Shown here one piece after another: positions 35,926 to 48,259 of a DNA stretch of 64,000 bases (its first letter is position 1; every line of letters starts with the position of its first letter). The position numbers were made by a program, and so were the translations under genes. This DNA comes from Hexactinellida sp. DTS-2022 (lineage: Eukaryota; Porifera; Hexactinellida). A model generated the notes under the pieces. It was not told where the DNA came from, did not search any database, and saw nothing but the letters and a program-made list of their open reading frames with translations. The stretch is from positions 806,001 to 870,000 of the forward strand of contig JAPNXP010000003.1 in assembly GCA_028753945.1 (NCBI GenBank). Direction: 5' to 3'.

Positions 35926-36825
35926 TTAAACTATCATAATTTTGTCAGAATCAATTTCCGTAGCTCCCTGTCTCCGGCATTTACATTATAATCACCAGAA
36001 CGCCAAAAACAGGTCCACACACGTTTCAAAATATGATGTAATATTCATAACATTACCATCCAACTTGAAATCGATTAATAATGTGACCAGGAAGTTAGAA
36101 CTAAGCTCTAGTGTTGTTTTTAATTTCCAAGTTTGTGGTCACATCACTGAAATCACACCACCATATATGGTTATGCGAATTATAGAATGGTAGCGATTTG
36201 GATTATGGTCTCATTTATTCTACCAATGAGTTTGTAATGGGATATTTATGTGATTACATGGTTAGAGCTAAGCTCTAGCGTCTATACTTTAGGAGAGAGT
36301 AAATTTGCTGCGTAATCAGAAATGGGCACATTACATGCCCATATAGGGATCATTTTGTAAACGGTGCGTCATAGGGTCATAAAATGTATTATTGAGGGAT
36401 AGGAAGTTGGGTATTGCGAGCATTTTGAGACGTATAGTAAGATTCTAGCACCTTGGGTGCCTGAGAATGAAAATGGACAATAAAATGTTCCCTCGAATTA
36501 GATTATAGGCCATAAAAGTTGTAAATTTCACATATTAAGTATTTTTTTTGATCAATTGTTGCTTATTTTCGTCAATGATAGCTTGAATCGAGTTTTGATA
36601 CTACCAATCTCACCATTGTCGAGGAAAACAATACAGATAATCTTTTAAAGTCGTGAAACCAGGGATCCGCTCTACACAATAGGTCATGACTCTGAGAATA
36701 CGCTTGGACGAGACTCCAAACCATGTACAAACGATATTTATGATCCTTCGGCAGTGCTTGGTGAAAAAAAAAAAAATCGGGTCATGTTGAGTCTTGGACT
36801 AAATTTTCGGTTTTTTTCATGTTAA

Positions 36826-38410
36826 GGCCCCTCTCGGGTTAATTTTGAATTATTCAAATAATTGAGTTTATTTCGTTTTTATTAGTTATAATACCCTGGA
36901 GGATAATATAGGAAAATTTGGCTTAATTCTGAGGACAAATGAACTCACTAGAGCAATTTGAAATTGGGGTATGTCTGATATATGGCCAAATTGAGAGTAA
37001 TATAAATTACGGCCACACAATGCTGGTCAGATAAATTGAGATTCGATTGTTTTTGGATAGTACACCAGAAAGTAAAGCCACATTGAAAATTTTAGGTGAA
37101 TCTGACAAATGGTTTTGCTGTAGCGACCATTATAAGATCCAGGAATGTGAAGGACATCATGGAGGGTGACTTTTTCAAATGGAATGAAAGTTTAGTAGGC
37201 TGGCACTGCCACAATTTGTTTTCAATATAGTTGTTATTCATACAAAAGTGTATTTGCATATCTACTTAGGTTGTAAACCTAATTTTTCAACATTCCAAAA
37301 ATTAAGTCCCGAGTTATAGTCATTTGAAGTCAGATTTGGACTGTCAAGGTCCCTAGTCTGACTTCAAAGGGCATTAACTTTGAAAGTTTGTATTGTAAAG
37401 TTTAGATCAAGGGTCATTCCCATATTAAATATATATTCAATCGTTTACACTTGGTTTCAAACAATTTGGATGAAAACTGTGAACGCTTTAGCATTTTAAA
37501 CTTTCTGACCTTTCAACTCATTGGGTGGTCCTTTCACATCTCGACATTGAATCTCAGAAACCCGTAAACCAATAATGAAATATTTGAGTGCAAAATGCTT
37601 GCAATACCCGGTTTCCTATTCGTCTATAATACATTTGATGACCCTAACTCGCAAAAATCTTCCAAATGACCATATATGGGCATAAAATGTGCCCATTTTT
37701 GATGATTTAGCATATTTATTTCTTCAAAACTATAAACTCTAGAGCTTAGCACTAAATTTCCCATCACATCCATATAATATTGCAAACCCATTAGAATCAC
37801 AATTGAAACCATTTTCCTAAAGATTGCTGTCCTATATATTGACCGGAATACCCTCATAATAGTGTGAAAAGTAATATAAAATTCCATTTATTTTTGGTTC
37901 AACTATTGCAAATTTGGTCCAAATTGTTTGAAACCAAGTCTAAACTAACGAGGACATATGTAATTCGGGGGGATTTTTCAAACTAACCTCTAGCATAAAA
38001 AAATTCAGAATTCTATATCTTTGAAGTTCGACTTGGACCGCATATTTACATAAAACATCGAATAATGGAAAAATTGGCAGTCAAAATGTGACTTCAAAGG
38101 GCTATAACTCACAAAGTTTGTATGTTAGTGGTTAGTTTGAAAAATCCCCCCGAATTACATATGTCTTCATCAGTTTAGACTTGGTTTCAAACTATTTAGA
38201 CCAAATTTGCAATAGTTGAACCAAATGTAAATATATTTTCAATTGAAAATTGACATTTTCATGATGATACACACATTCCTGAGCACTAAACTGGTATTAA
38301 CAGCAAAAGTAGAGCTCAGATTCACTTGAAATTTTCAATGTATCAATACTTTACTGTGTACTATTCGAAAACAGTCTAATCTCAATTACCAAATTAACCA
38401 AAGAGGGGCC
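36826..38410. mobile_element. TTAA-E MITE (GGCCCCTCT family), third level of the nest
   Basis: TTAA at 36822-36825 and 38411-38414; ends GGCCCCTCT and AGAGGGGCC. 1585 bp, non-coding. The 6690-9310 repeat is a diverged relative. Confidence 0.8.
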
Positions 38411-38981
38411 TTAAGGACACCCTTAAAAATCGACAAATTTATTTTTGATGAACCATGGATTATGAAAAAATACAAATATTTGAGTTATATCTATCACAAA
38501 TCTGTATTAGTCAAACCAAATATACTAAATGGATATTTTATAGTCGAATATCTTATTTCGGTTATTTCTACGGTGAAATTATAACATTTAGAATTTACAA
38601 AAGCAAGTGGGAGGCAAGTGGAGCAGCACACTTTTATGCTACGTCATCACAACAATTTCTAAAAATGTTGATTTTTTGAATGAAATCGATAGAGAGTACA
38701 AAACAATGTCTAAATCCGAATTTTCTTGAAATTTGAATTATTTGATCGACCTATTTTCCTCTTGTTACAACGTGTATCAGTTAGGCAGTCTACAGTTAAT
38801 GATTAAGAGTAGATTGTTGTTGCATTGCATTGAGAAACTTCTAAACAAGCATATGAGTGCAAGAATTCTTTAATCACTTTTGAGTCAAATTTTTAATCAA
38901 TAAATGTGGACATCAATTTTTTCATCTTCAATAAATTAAATAAAAAGAAAAAGAAAAGTTACAAATGAAATCGCTGCACTC

Positions 38982-39519
38982 CAGGGGCGGCGCCAGGATT
39001 TTCGAACTGGGGGGGCAGAGGGGGGGGCAACCAATTTTTCAGGGGGGCAGCTTTTCCATCTTTCAGAATTTATCTGAAAACAATGGAGCTACGATGAACT
39101 TGTCATACTTGGAAACTATCCAGGGATTTTGGACTTCTTCGAAAATCCTGTGATTTTTTGAAATCACTTACTAGATATGCATTGTATTACAAATAATGTT
39201 ATTTTTGAAGAAAATAATTATCACAAATACTGTTAATAAATTTTTATTTGCTACTTTTGGGTTGCGGCGATGCAACTAAACGAGATATACGATAATATGT
39301 TTATTTTTTGATGAAAATTGAGGGAGCGTAGCGAGCGAGCTAAAGTTTTTAGACAATAGAGCCTCTAGACATGTGTCCAGGGGAATGAGCTTTGGGATTA
39401 TCATGGGCGAATTTATCACATATAATTTTAACTTGAGAATAATCTAAATCCTGCCCCCCCGTAGGGGGGCAGGATTTTTATTAGGGGGGGCGGCTGCCCC
39501 CCATCTGGCGCCGCCCCTG
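38982..39519. mobile_element. hAT MITE, target CTGCACTC
   Basis: Starts CAGGGGCGGCGCCAGGATTT and ends CATCTGGCGCCGCCCCTG, with CTGCACTC on both sides (38974-38981, 39520-39527). Contains 'gagcgtagcgagcgagc' and G-rich runs. Related to part of the MITE at 1753-2597. Confidence 0.92.
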
Positions 39520-39527
39520 CTGCACTC

Positions 39528-40734
39528 ATATGATAGAACTAATTAAGAGCTGTCCAAAACCGTTGAGATTTTGTTTCTAGGTGGTATAGGAGTCATAATA
39601 TGACTTCCGCAATGGCAATAATTGTGCTTGGAGATAGCGGGGTTTGAAAAAATGAGTCCCCTATGGAAGTGGCTTAGGTGGAGGACACTAAAAAGTCTGT
39701 ATCATTGAAAGATTTCAATATATTTCCATAAGATTTGAAATCAAGATGCGACATTTGCAGTTATATCCAAATCTAAGATAAAACCTATATGTGGCTATGT
39801 CCCGGAATTATCAAGTTTCTAGGGTATACTGCAACCGGCAACCAACACCAGAACCCCTGTATTTTTTTCAAAGCTCGAGGTGAGTCAAACTGGAGGAATA
39901 ATTGGAATTTTTCTTAGAAATTACGTGAGAGTCCACATGGGTATCCACACAATCAGAAAATGCGATAAAAACGAGATTAACAATAGTTTGGGATTTTATC
40001 GAAATTGGGATTTTGTAGAGTATACCTGAACCTTAACCTTATGTAGTAATACAATAACACAATCAAAACAATAGAATAGAACGGACCTAACTTCCGCTCA
40101 AAGGGAGGGATTCTCTTCAACGACAACCCTTGACATATAAATATACATACAAACAAACAAACAAACAGAAAACCAAGTAATATTTTAACCATAGGCTGTA
40201 ATAGCTTTTTTCAACATGTCTTCCACTTCTTAAAGCTGTATAACTCTTTACAGGTGAAGGAATAGGACGATCAATAGAAAACATTTAGTTCCCAGATCAA
40301 TTTCCGAATTCGACTGCTCCTCCAATAGACTAACCCGGGATGAAATATTTGACAGATCCTGATCACTAACAGCCAAACGGTTTGAAAAAATAGTAAACTC
40401 ATCCTTCATTGTCTTAAGTACACCTTTTTATGCATCTGTCAGCTGCCTCATTAGAAGCCTTCTCAACTGCTTGGTTGATGATATCCACAATCTTGTCTCA
40501 GACATAAGAAAGGAATTATCAAGGAGATTGGATTGAGTGAGAATTTCCAATGTTGGCTGACCTCAGATATTCTTAATGTTGGTTTAGCATTATCGTTCAA
40601 GGCCTTAGCACTGCATGTAGGTATAACTGGTGCTAGCGTTATAGGTGTTGTGTAATCAGATACGGATTAACGGACCCTTTTTGAAATACAATCAGATACG
40701 GATAATCAGATACGAATTAACGGACCCTTTTTGA
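39528..40734. other. No gene recognised; short direct duplication
   Basis: AT-rich DNA without a convincing frame; a short (CAAA)n-type run near 40150. At 40657-40735 'cagatacggattaacggacc' plus 'ctttttgaaatac' is present twice in tandem. Confidence 0.35.
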
Positions 40735-41313
40735 AATACAAATCTCCCATAGGGCGATTTCAAAAGGGAGTGGTCGATATTATGCGGTAATTTGGCAATG
40801 CGGCCATCAATGTTTGTTATCAGAATCAATATTTAAAAATTATAAGCGTACGGAGTTGGTATACGGTCTACATTTTTGAATTATGACTTGGAATTCTTTT
40901 TTTGAAACTTTTTATCAAATTTCGCAAAAAAAGATGACCTTTTTGTCATTTTTTGGTTTCAAAAGGTCGACATATTTTTAAATTAGATCTTATAAAAATT
41001 CTAAACCGGCCACCAAACCGCCCATAACGATGATCTATGTGATATATCGCACAGGATATGTCTTTAGCAAATAATGATCTTGCAAACCACACACTTGTCA
41101 GGTTGAGTCTGAAGAAATCCCACTATGGGACTTTTGTATTACCATAATACTGCACGCCCCATAAAAACGAATTTATACGTAGAAGATAATTGGATTTCAA
41201 TTTCAGTTTGGAACTAGCTATTATTACTTCCATCATATATGTGATAATCAAACACCTAACTTCAAAACGAAATTTATGTGTTTTTTGCCTGAATCTGCCC
41301 TAATTTAACCTTA
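40735..41313 (+). mobile_element. TTAA-A MITE, left-truncated
   Basis: Follows 32980-33561 from 'caaatctcccatagggcga' to 'taatttaacc' and TTAA. Confidence 0.75.
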
Positions 41314-41389
41314 AATGCAATGTTGATGCAATGTCAAATTATGAAATGTAATTAGAATTTGAGATGTGCTTTGATGGAAACAGCCAAGC

Positions 41390-42082
41390 TGTTAACAGCG
41401 CCTTTAACCTGTAACTGCGAGACATAAATCCTTATACGATAGAAACTAATAAGCCAAAAAAGAAAATGCCTCGATCTATTATACTTTGTTTTGATGTGGG
41501 TTTCAAAAGATTTGCTAATATAAATATCCCACATGGGACTTTCGGTTAGAGGTGTTCTTGAAAACACTGTATTTTGGCAAAGTTTCTATCTATGTTTGTT
41601 ATCAGAATCAATATTTAAAGATTATAAGCGTACGGAGTATGTAGAAGGCATACATTCTCGAATTATGATTCAGTAATCTTTTTAACCATTTTATTAAAAT
41701 AATCTCAAAGAATTCACCTTTTTATTCATTTTTGTGTTCAAAAGGTCACTATCTTTTTAAATTAGGTTAAATCATAATTCTAAACCAGTCACCTTTCGCC
41801 CATAAGGATGACTATATGATATATAGCTCTGAATATGTCTTTAGCAAATAGTGATTCTTAAATCCACTTTTCTATTAGGTGGAGTCAGAAGAAATCCCCC
41901 TATGAGACTTTTTTATCAGCATAAAAGTGCACGCCCACTAAATCAAGGCTATGGAAGATAACTTGATTTCGTTTTCAATTTGGATCTTGCAATAATGTCT
42001 TCTATCATATATGTGAGAATCAAACACCTAACTTCAAAACGAAATATGTGTTTTTTTTTGCTGAAACTGTCGTAATTTAGCC
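41390..42082 (+). mobile_element. TTAA-A MITE, diverged copy
   Basis: Same block order as 32843-33561 but more diverged ('atcccacatgggac', 'cccctatgagacttttt', 'gtaatttagcc'). Lies directly after the previous copy in the same orientation. Confidence 0.7.
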
Positions 42083-42592
42083 TTGACGAAACAGCGCATA
42101 AAGATTCATTGTACTAAGAGCTTCTTTAATAACGTTTCTCTTCACCTTCTGATGATATTTGAGAATTTACATTCTAAATCTTATTTGATAAAATGCAATT
42201 CGTGGTAGATTTAGTAGCTTTCGCAACACGTCCCAACCTAACGCGTTGCATCCTGTACACCTCTTCCACCATGATTTACTTTGATTTCCGTCGATGAAAT
42301 CAATAGCCAGTTGAATGAGAATCTTGCGAGATTGCCCAGCTATTAGTGTTTGCATTAATTTCATAGAGAGTTAATTTACATGACCTTAATTTCCTTCTAT
42401 TTACCAAAATTATATAGTGGATGGACAAACTTCCGAACTACATATTTTCAGATGTGCAACTAGTTTGCGAGGATATACTAAGTCTATCAAGTAGATTGGA
42501 AGCCTATTTGGGCACAATACAGCGGAACCCCGCGTGTCGTGCCACCTCCATCCAGGCGCTCAGCTTGGACGGAAAAAAATTAATTTTAGAGA
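42083..42592. other. Unassigned stretch with one protein-like frame
   Basis: A plus-strand frame from 42421 reads FSDVQLVCEDILSLSSRLEAYLGTIQRNP and SIQALSLDGKKLILEI before it runs into the pogo-like element at 42595. Composition is more protein-like and GC-richer than the flanks. I do not recognise a domain; it may be part of an exon or a transposon gene. Confidence 0.3.
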
Positions 42593-42594
42593 TA

Positions 42595-44134
42595 CAGTCT
42601 ACTCCGCTTAATTGGGACACCTTTGTTCCAGGCCTCTTATCCCAATTAAGCGGAGATCCCAATCAACCGCAAATTATATTAAGTAATAATCTACCTAATA
42701 ATCTACCGATTTACAACAATCTTCGAAGGCATTTGTAAGAATAACTGCACTTTTAAAAATTCAAATTTCAAAATGTAGGAAATTATAAATAGAATTTCTA
42801 AAAATGGCTTCTAATTAACCGTAACATAGTCTAATAGTCTATAATCTTTTGTAGAAGCACTTCCCAACTTCTAACTAGTTGTTGTATAAGAAATTGAGTT
42901 TCTTAGAAACCTATCGAACTAGCGATAACAATGAATTTAATTTTTTCTCCTCGATTTTTTTACAGTTTTCGATTCAAAGTCCACATTTCTTCAATTTATT
43001 GGGAAATTTCACACATTCTGTTCCTATATTCAATCCCAAATCATAAATTACTCATTCTACTTCCTATTTTTTTTCGATATAGTTATGTTATTGACAATGC
43101 AGTTGAGTTTGTAAAGATAACTCAATCCATTTCATCAAAACTAAGCTTTATAAATCAATTTTATTATTCTTTGAAACAAGCATTTGAAAATTAAGTGTTT
43201 ATTTGTTCTAATTTCTCAATATAGTCACTTACTAACATTTCATTTTGATTCTAAAGTGTCTTAGTATTCCCCCCCAATATATTACTTCTAGAAAAAACAA
43301 GATAATGTCTACTATTACTCATACTCTACTGTAAAATTTCAATGATATCGGCAAAATTTGTAATCTTTACCATATATGGAGGTGTTGCAACGTCATATTG
43401 TGACACTTATGAATGACAAAATCAAAATTAAGATTGGAGGACAAATATTTATGTCATTGAGTGTATATTTATTTTTAAAAAAAATTCCGGTGGAATAAAA
43501 GAATTTCTGTAATTAGCCCTTCCCGGACACCGTTAAGCGGAGATTGTCCCGATTAACCAAAATCTTTAGTGCTTCTATGGAAAGTACAGTGTACTCCGCT
43601 TAATTGGGACACCGGTTAATCGGGACAGCCGCTTAATTGGGACAACAGCCCAAGAACCGAATCCTTTCCATGGAAGCTAATACTTAAAATTTCGGTTAAT
43701 CGGGACAAACTCCGCTTAATTGGGACAAACTCAACAAATTGGGTTCAAAATTGTGCTCATTTATAATATAAAATAAATATTGAACAAAAAATGTAATAAT
43801 CTTGATCAATTCCGGATTAAGGCATGACAAAATAACTAAATAGGGCCAATTTTATTATTGAATTCCGTAAATTAGAAATTAACCATGGATTATGAACTTT
43901 GGTTCAGGAATAGTTTAAAACGGTACACAGAATATTAAGGGTCATACTATGGGTTTGAGTTTTATCAGTTGTCCACAGGCATTGGAGGAATCGTTGTAAC
44001 ATGTTTAAAACTAAAATTGTTGTAATTCGTAGGTAGATCACTACTGTACATAATATTTTCGGTTAATTGGGATTTCCGCTTAATTGGGACAAGAGGCCTG
44101 GAACAAAAGTGTCCCAATTAAGCGGAGTAGACTG
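42595..44134. mobile_element. pogo/Tigger-like element, TA target
   Basis: Ends CAGTCTACTCCGCTTAATTG and CAATTAAGCGGAGTAGACTG, with TA on both sides (42593-42594, 44135-44136). Internal direct and inverted copies of 'CCGCTTAATTGGGACA' look like repeated binding sites. A truncated TTAA-C MITE and the left end of another pogo-like element lie inside. No transposase frame is visible. Confidence 0.8.
42719..43532. mobile_element. TTAA-C MITE, left-truncated copy
   Basis: From 'atcttcgaagg' on, nearly identical to 18798-19608, ending in CCCGGACACCG and TTAA (43533-43536). The first 90 bp of the family are missing. Confidence 0.88.
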
Positions 44135-44211
44135 TATTCGGTATTTGGGGAATTGTCCCAATTAAGCGGTTGTCCCGATTACCCGGTGTCCCAATTAATC
44201 GAAGTACACTA
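43587..44211. mobile_element. Second pogo-like element, ends interleaved with the first
   Basis: Left end CAGTGTACTCCGCTTAATTG after TA at 43585-43586; right end near 44211 ('gattacccggtgtcccaatt' then 'gtacacta'). The right end of the first element (44134) lies inside this span, so the two cannot be simply nested. A fragment of the same family is at 53795-53883. Confidence 0.6.
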
Positions 44212-44629
44212 TCTAGACTTTGTCAGCGCTTAATAGAGAATTTACTGTCAAATAAGTTATTTAAATACTAAACACTACTAAAGACAATAATATTTTTCGT
44301 AGCGTTGTAGTAAAATACTATACAATAAATTAACTGAGTTATTTTGTTATGTTTTTATTACACTTTTGGAGTTATCTCTGCTGTGCGAATATACACTGAA
44401 AATTTCAAGTGTCAATGTTCATTATTTTTGGTATAAGTGACCCCAACAAGACTAACCCCTTATAAGAGGAGGAAAATATAATAGATTTTAAAATGGGAGC
44501 AAAAATATATTTGATTAGGACAGGATTATTGAATCTGAAGTGTAATCAAACCAGCTATCATACAATAATGTTTCAGAGGTAGATTGATAATGGCCCTAGG
44601 TACACTACTATACCAGAGAATAGATAGTA
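44212..44629. other. No gene recognised
   Basis: AT-rich spacer between the pogo-like elements and the satellite. I see no repeat or frame I can support. Confidence 0.3.
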
Positions 44630-45614
44630 AAGGACTAGGACAAGCAATATACTAAGTGGACAGTCTCCCTCTCTCCCTGTTCGTAGTGCTAGTAAATTGT
44701 AGGTTTATATTAGATAAATATGCATTATTAGAGTCAAACTAAAGTGGACAAGGACAAGCAATATACTAAGTGGACAATCTCCCTCTCAACCTGTTCGTAG
44801 TGCTAGTTAAATTGTGGGTATATTTTAGATAAAAAAGCATAATTAAATTCTAACCAAAGTGGAATACGATAAGCAATATACTAAGTGGAGAGTATAGCTC
44901 TCGTCCTTGCCGGAAGTGCATCTTGAAGTGAAGTTCTATATCACATATATAAACCTAATCTAGTCAAACCAAAGCGGACTAGGACAGGCAATATACTAAG
45001 TGTACAGTCTACCTCTCTCCCAGTCCGTAAGGGTTGATAAATTGTGTGTTTATATTAGATAAATAAGCATAATTAGAGTTAAACTAAAGTGGACTAGGAC
45101 AAGCAGTATACTAAGTAGACAATCTTCCTAACTCCCTGTTCGTAGTGCTAGTAAATTGTGGGTTTATATTAGATAAATATGCATAATTAGATTCAAACTA
45201 AAGTGGACTAGGACAAGCAATATACTAAGTGGACATTCTCCCTTTCTCCCTGTTCGTAGTGCTAGTTAAATTGTGGGTTTATATTAGATAAAACAGCATA
45301 ATCAAATTCAAACCAAAGTGGAATACGATAAGCAATATACTAAGTGGAGACTATACCTCTCGCCCTGGCCGGAAGTGCATGTTGAAGTGAGGTTCTATAT
45401 CAGATATGTAAATCTAATTTTAGTCAAACTAAAGTGGGCTAGGACAAGCAGTATACTAAGTAGACAATCTTCCTAACTCCCTGTTCGTAGTGCTAGTAAA
45501 CTGTGGGTTTATGTTAGATAAATATGCATAATTAGATTCAAACTAAAGTGGACTAGGACAAGTAATATACTAAGTGGACAGTCTCCCTCTCTTCCTGTTC
45601 GTAGTGCTAGTTAA
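44630..45614 (+). repeat. Satellite array, fifth block
   Basis: Eight to nine monomers with a local variant ('ttcgtagtgctagtaaattg', 'gataaatatgcataattag'), ending in mid-monomer at 'gtgctagTTAA', where a TTAA-A element is inserted. Confidence 0.92.
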
Positions 45615-46007
45615 GGTAAAATTACGGGAGATTCACCCAAAAAAACACATGAATTTAGTTTTGAAGGTGGGAGTTTGAATTTCACATATATGATGGAAGA
45701 CATTATAGCTATATCGAAACTGAAAACAAAATCTAATTATCTTCTACAAATTTGAAATTATTGGGCTTGCAGTATTATGCTAATACAAAAGTCCCATAGG
45801 GTGATTTTTTCAGACTCCACCTGATAAGTGTGTGGTTTGCAAGATCATTATTTGCTAAAGACCTGTACTGTGTGATCTATCAGATAGATCATCGTTATGG
45901 GCGGTTGGTGGGCGGTTTAGAATTTTTATAAGATCTAAATAAAAAATATTGCGACATTTTGAAACCAAAAAATGTATAAAAAGGTCATCTTTTTATGCGA
46001 AATTTGA
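45615..46007 (-). mobile_element. TTAA-A element, first half
   Basis: TTAA at 45611-45614, then GGTAAAATTACGGGAGATTC, the inverted right half of the family. It stops at TTAA (46008-46011), where a TTAA-C end begins. The other half is at 46959-47278, in the opposite orientation. Confidence 0.85.
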
Positions 46008-46011
46008 TTAA

Positions 46012-46954
46012 GGGTGTCCACGCATGGAAATATATCGGAAATCACCTTAAAAACATAACATAATCCGATTTTTCTTTTTTGGGCCTAGCAATTCAAAACG
46101 ACAATATCTAACATTCGTACATGGTTTTGAGACTTTTACAAGCGTATTTTCTTAGTTATGATCTATTTTGGACAGCGGTTCACTGGTTTCACCACTTAGA
46201 TCGATCCAAGTACTCTATATCTCAACAATGGTATGAATGGTGATATCATTACTCTATCCAAGCAATAACTGACGAAAATAATTAACAATTGATCAAAAAA
46301 AAAAATTAAAAAGTGAAAATCTGAACCTTTATGGCCTATAATCTCAAACAAGGGTACGTTTTCTGCTCAATTTTCTTTCTCAGACACCCGAGGTGCTACA
46401 AACAAAAATTACGTCTCAAAGTACTCGCAATACCCGACTTCCTATCCGTCAATAATACATTTCGTGACCCTAACACGCACCGTTTTCAAAATGATCCACA
46501 TATGGGCATACAATGTGACCATTTTTGATGACGCAGCAAATTTCTTATCTCCTAAAGTATAAACTCGAGAGGTTAGCTCTAAACTTCTATTCACATCTAT
46601 AACCCATTACAAACTCATTGGAACAACTAACGAGACAAGTGACCAAATGGTTACTCGTCTTCTAATTCCCATGCCCATATATGGATGTGCCATTTGAGTG
46701 ATGTGACCATAAACCTCGAAAGTAATTAACATGCTAGAGCCTAGCTCTAAGTTCCTAGAGTTATTAATAATCTATTTCAAGATTTATGGTAAAGTTCAAT
46801 ATGGTATAAAACAATTTTCCACATGATTACAACCGCTCCGTGCCATTTTTCTGGGAATATTTTGAAAGACCAGATGCCGGACTAAATGCCGGACTATTTT
46901 GAGAAAAATACGAAAGATTAAGGCTTGAAAATTTGTATACATAATAATTAATAC
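46012..46954. mobile_element. TTAA-C element, first part
   Basis: Starts GGGTGTCCACGCATGG after TTAA and runs through blocks shared with 31465-32150 and, inverted, 35930-36821 ('cagacacccgaggtgctac', 'tgatccacatatgggcat'). Ends at 'atac' before TTAA (46955-46958). Confidence 0.75.
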
Positions 46955-46958
46955 TTAA

Positions 46959-47725
46959 GGTTAAATTACCCCACGTGAAGGAAAGTTCTTGTATTAATCT
47001 GTAATTGTGAGAAATATATACCTATACGATACAAATCAATAAACCAAAAAGAAAATGTCACTATCTATTATACTTTTTTTTTTGTCGGTTTCAAAATTTG
47101 GCAATGCAAATCTTCCATAGGGCGATTTCCAAAAGTGGTGGTAGATATTATGCTGTAATTTGGCAAAGCGGCCATCAATGTTTGTTATCAGAATCAATAT
47201 TTAAAGATTATAAGCGTAAGGAGTTGGTAGACGGTTTACATTTTTGAATTATGACTTGGAATTTTTTTTATCGAGCATTTAACGGTGTCCACGCACAGGA
47301 ATGTTTAATCTCTCACAAGCATTTCGAATTGTGCTTATATTACTTCAATTGGAGAATTGAAACAACCCCGGTAAAGCATAAGTTATAAGCTATTAATAGG
47401 CTTCTAGAATGAAATATTTTGGCTAAGTATAGATTCTTTTGATTATAACTATAAGAGCGTCTATCCTGTATAACACATTTTATATGTATTCGGTAACTAC
47501 TTCTACTTGTTCTAGAATGTTCTAAATCAATACTCTACTTCTATTTTGCCTACTCTTTAGTCTGCCTCAGCTCAGTTAGCAATTAATGACGTCTATCAGC
47601 CAATATTTAATTCTGAAGGCAGCGGAGTCAGTAAGGTCGATACTTTCGTGAAGTTTAATAATAATTGGCCTACTAATCTGTGATAATTGCTTGATAATTG
47701 GGTGAAAAAACTGGTCAATCTTGAG
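46959..47725 (+). mobile_element. Inverted TTAA-bounded block: TTAA-A half plus TTAA-C end
   Basis: 46959-47278 is the left half of TTAA-A in forward orientation (GGTTAAATTACCCCACG...). After TTAA at 47279-47282 follows CGGTGTCCACGCACAGG, a second TTAA-C end, up to TTAA at 47726-47729. Turned around, this block would continue the two truncated elements on its left. Confidence 0.75.
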
Positions 47726-47729
47726 TTAA

Positions 47730-48255
47730 CTGAATACTGCCGAAAGCTTTTTCATGATTTTCTAATTCACTACAATTCTTTTGAATCAAAAGAATGAACT
47801 TTCATATTCATAAGTCATCAAGACATTCATATTTTGTCAACATTCAAAAATTTTTGCTAAATTTTGTTCAATATTTTGTCCAAAAAATGATGACAAACAA
47901 TTTTTCTTTGAAACAAAATATCCATTGAATAAAGGAAGTTAGTCTTACTTTGAAAACTAAATCATGTGGAGCCATAATATTCCATTTTGGATAACATATT
48001 TCAAACGATTCGGACGCATACTACTAAATCTACATCAATATATTAAAACCACTAAAGTTTGTTTTTTTGAACCATGGATGACGAAAAAATGTTAGTCCCA
48101 CAACTCTATCTTGAAATTTAAAAAAAAACTTTTTTATGATCGAAATCGATAGAGTATATAAAAACATGTTTAAATCAGAAATCTTTTGAAATTTGGAGTT
48201 TATTTACTACGTTTTTTGGCATTGCCACACTGTGTGGCGATTAGGCAGTCTACGG
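47730..48255. mobile_element. Short TTAA-B element
   Basis: TTAA at 47726-47729 and 48256-48259; ends CTGAATACTGCCG and 'aggcagtctacgg'. Shares 'accatggatgacgaaaaa' and 'cgaaatcgatagag' with longer copies but lacks much of the centre. Satellite resumes after the right TTAA. Confidence 0.75.
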
Positions 48256-48259
48256 TTAA

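Larger units (their letters stand above)
34733..38422. mobile_element. TTAA-C element, second level of the nest
   Basis: TTAA at 34729-34732 and 38423-38426; ends CGGTGTCC and GGACACCC. It contains a TTAA-A MITE and a TTAA-E MITE. Its own sequence (34733-35209, 35930-36821) has 'gagcgtctatgctgtataacac' in common with 47450 and runs inverted to 46012-46954. Confidence 0.85.
34417..38795. mobile_element. TTAA-B element holding a three-level TTAA nest
   Basis: TTAA at 34413-34416 and 38796-38799; ends CCGTACACTGCCGG and 'aggcagtctacag'. The element itself is the two outer pieces, 34417-34728 and 38427-38795, which match 9328-10009 and 51628-52313. Everything between is a TTAA-C insertion. Confidence 0.87.
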
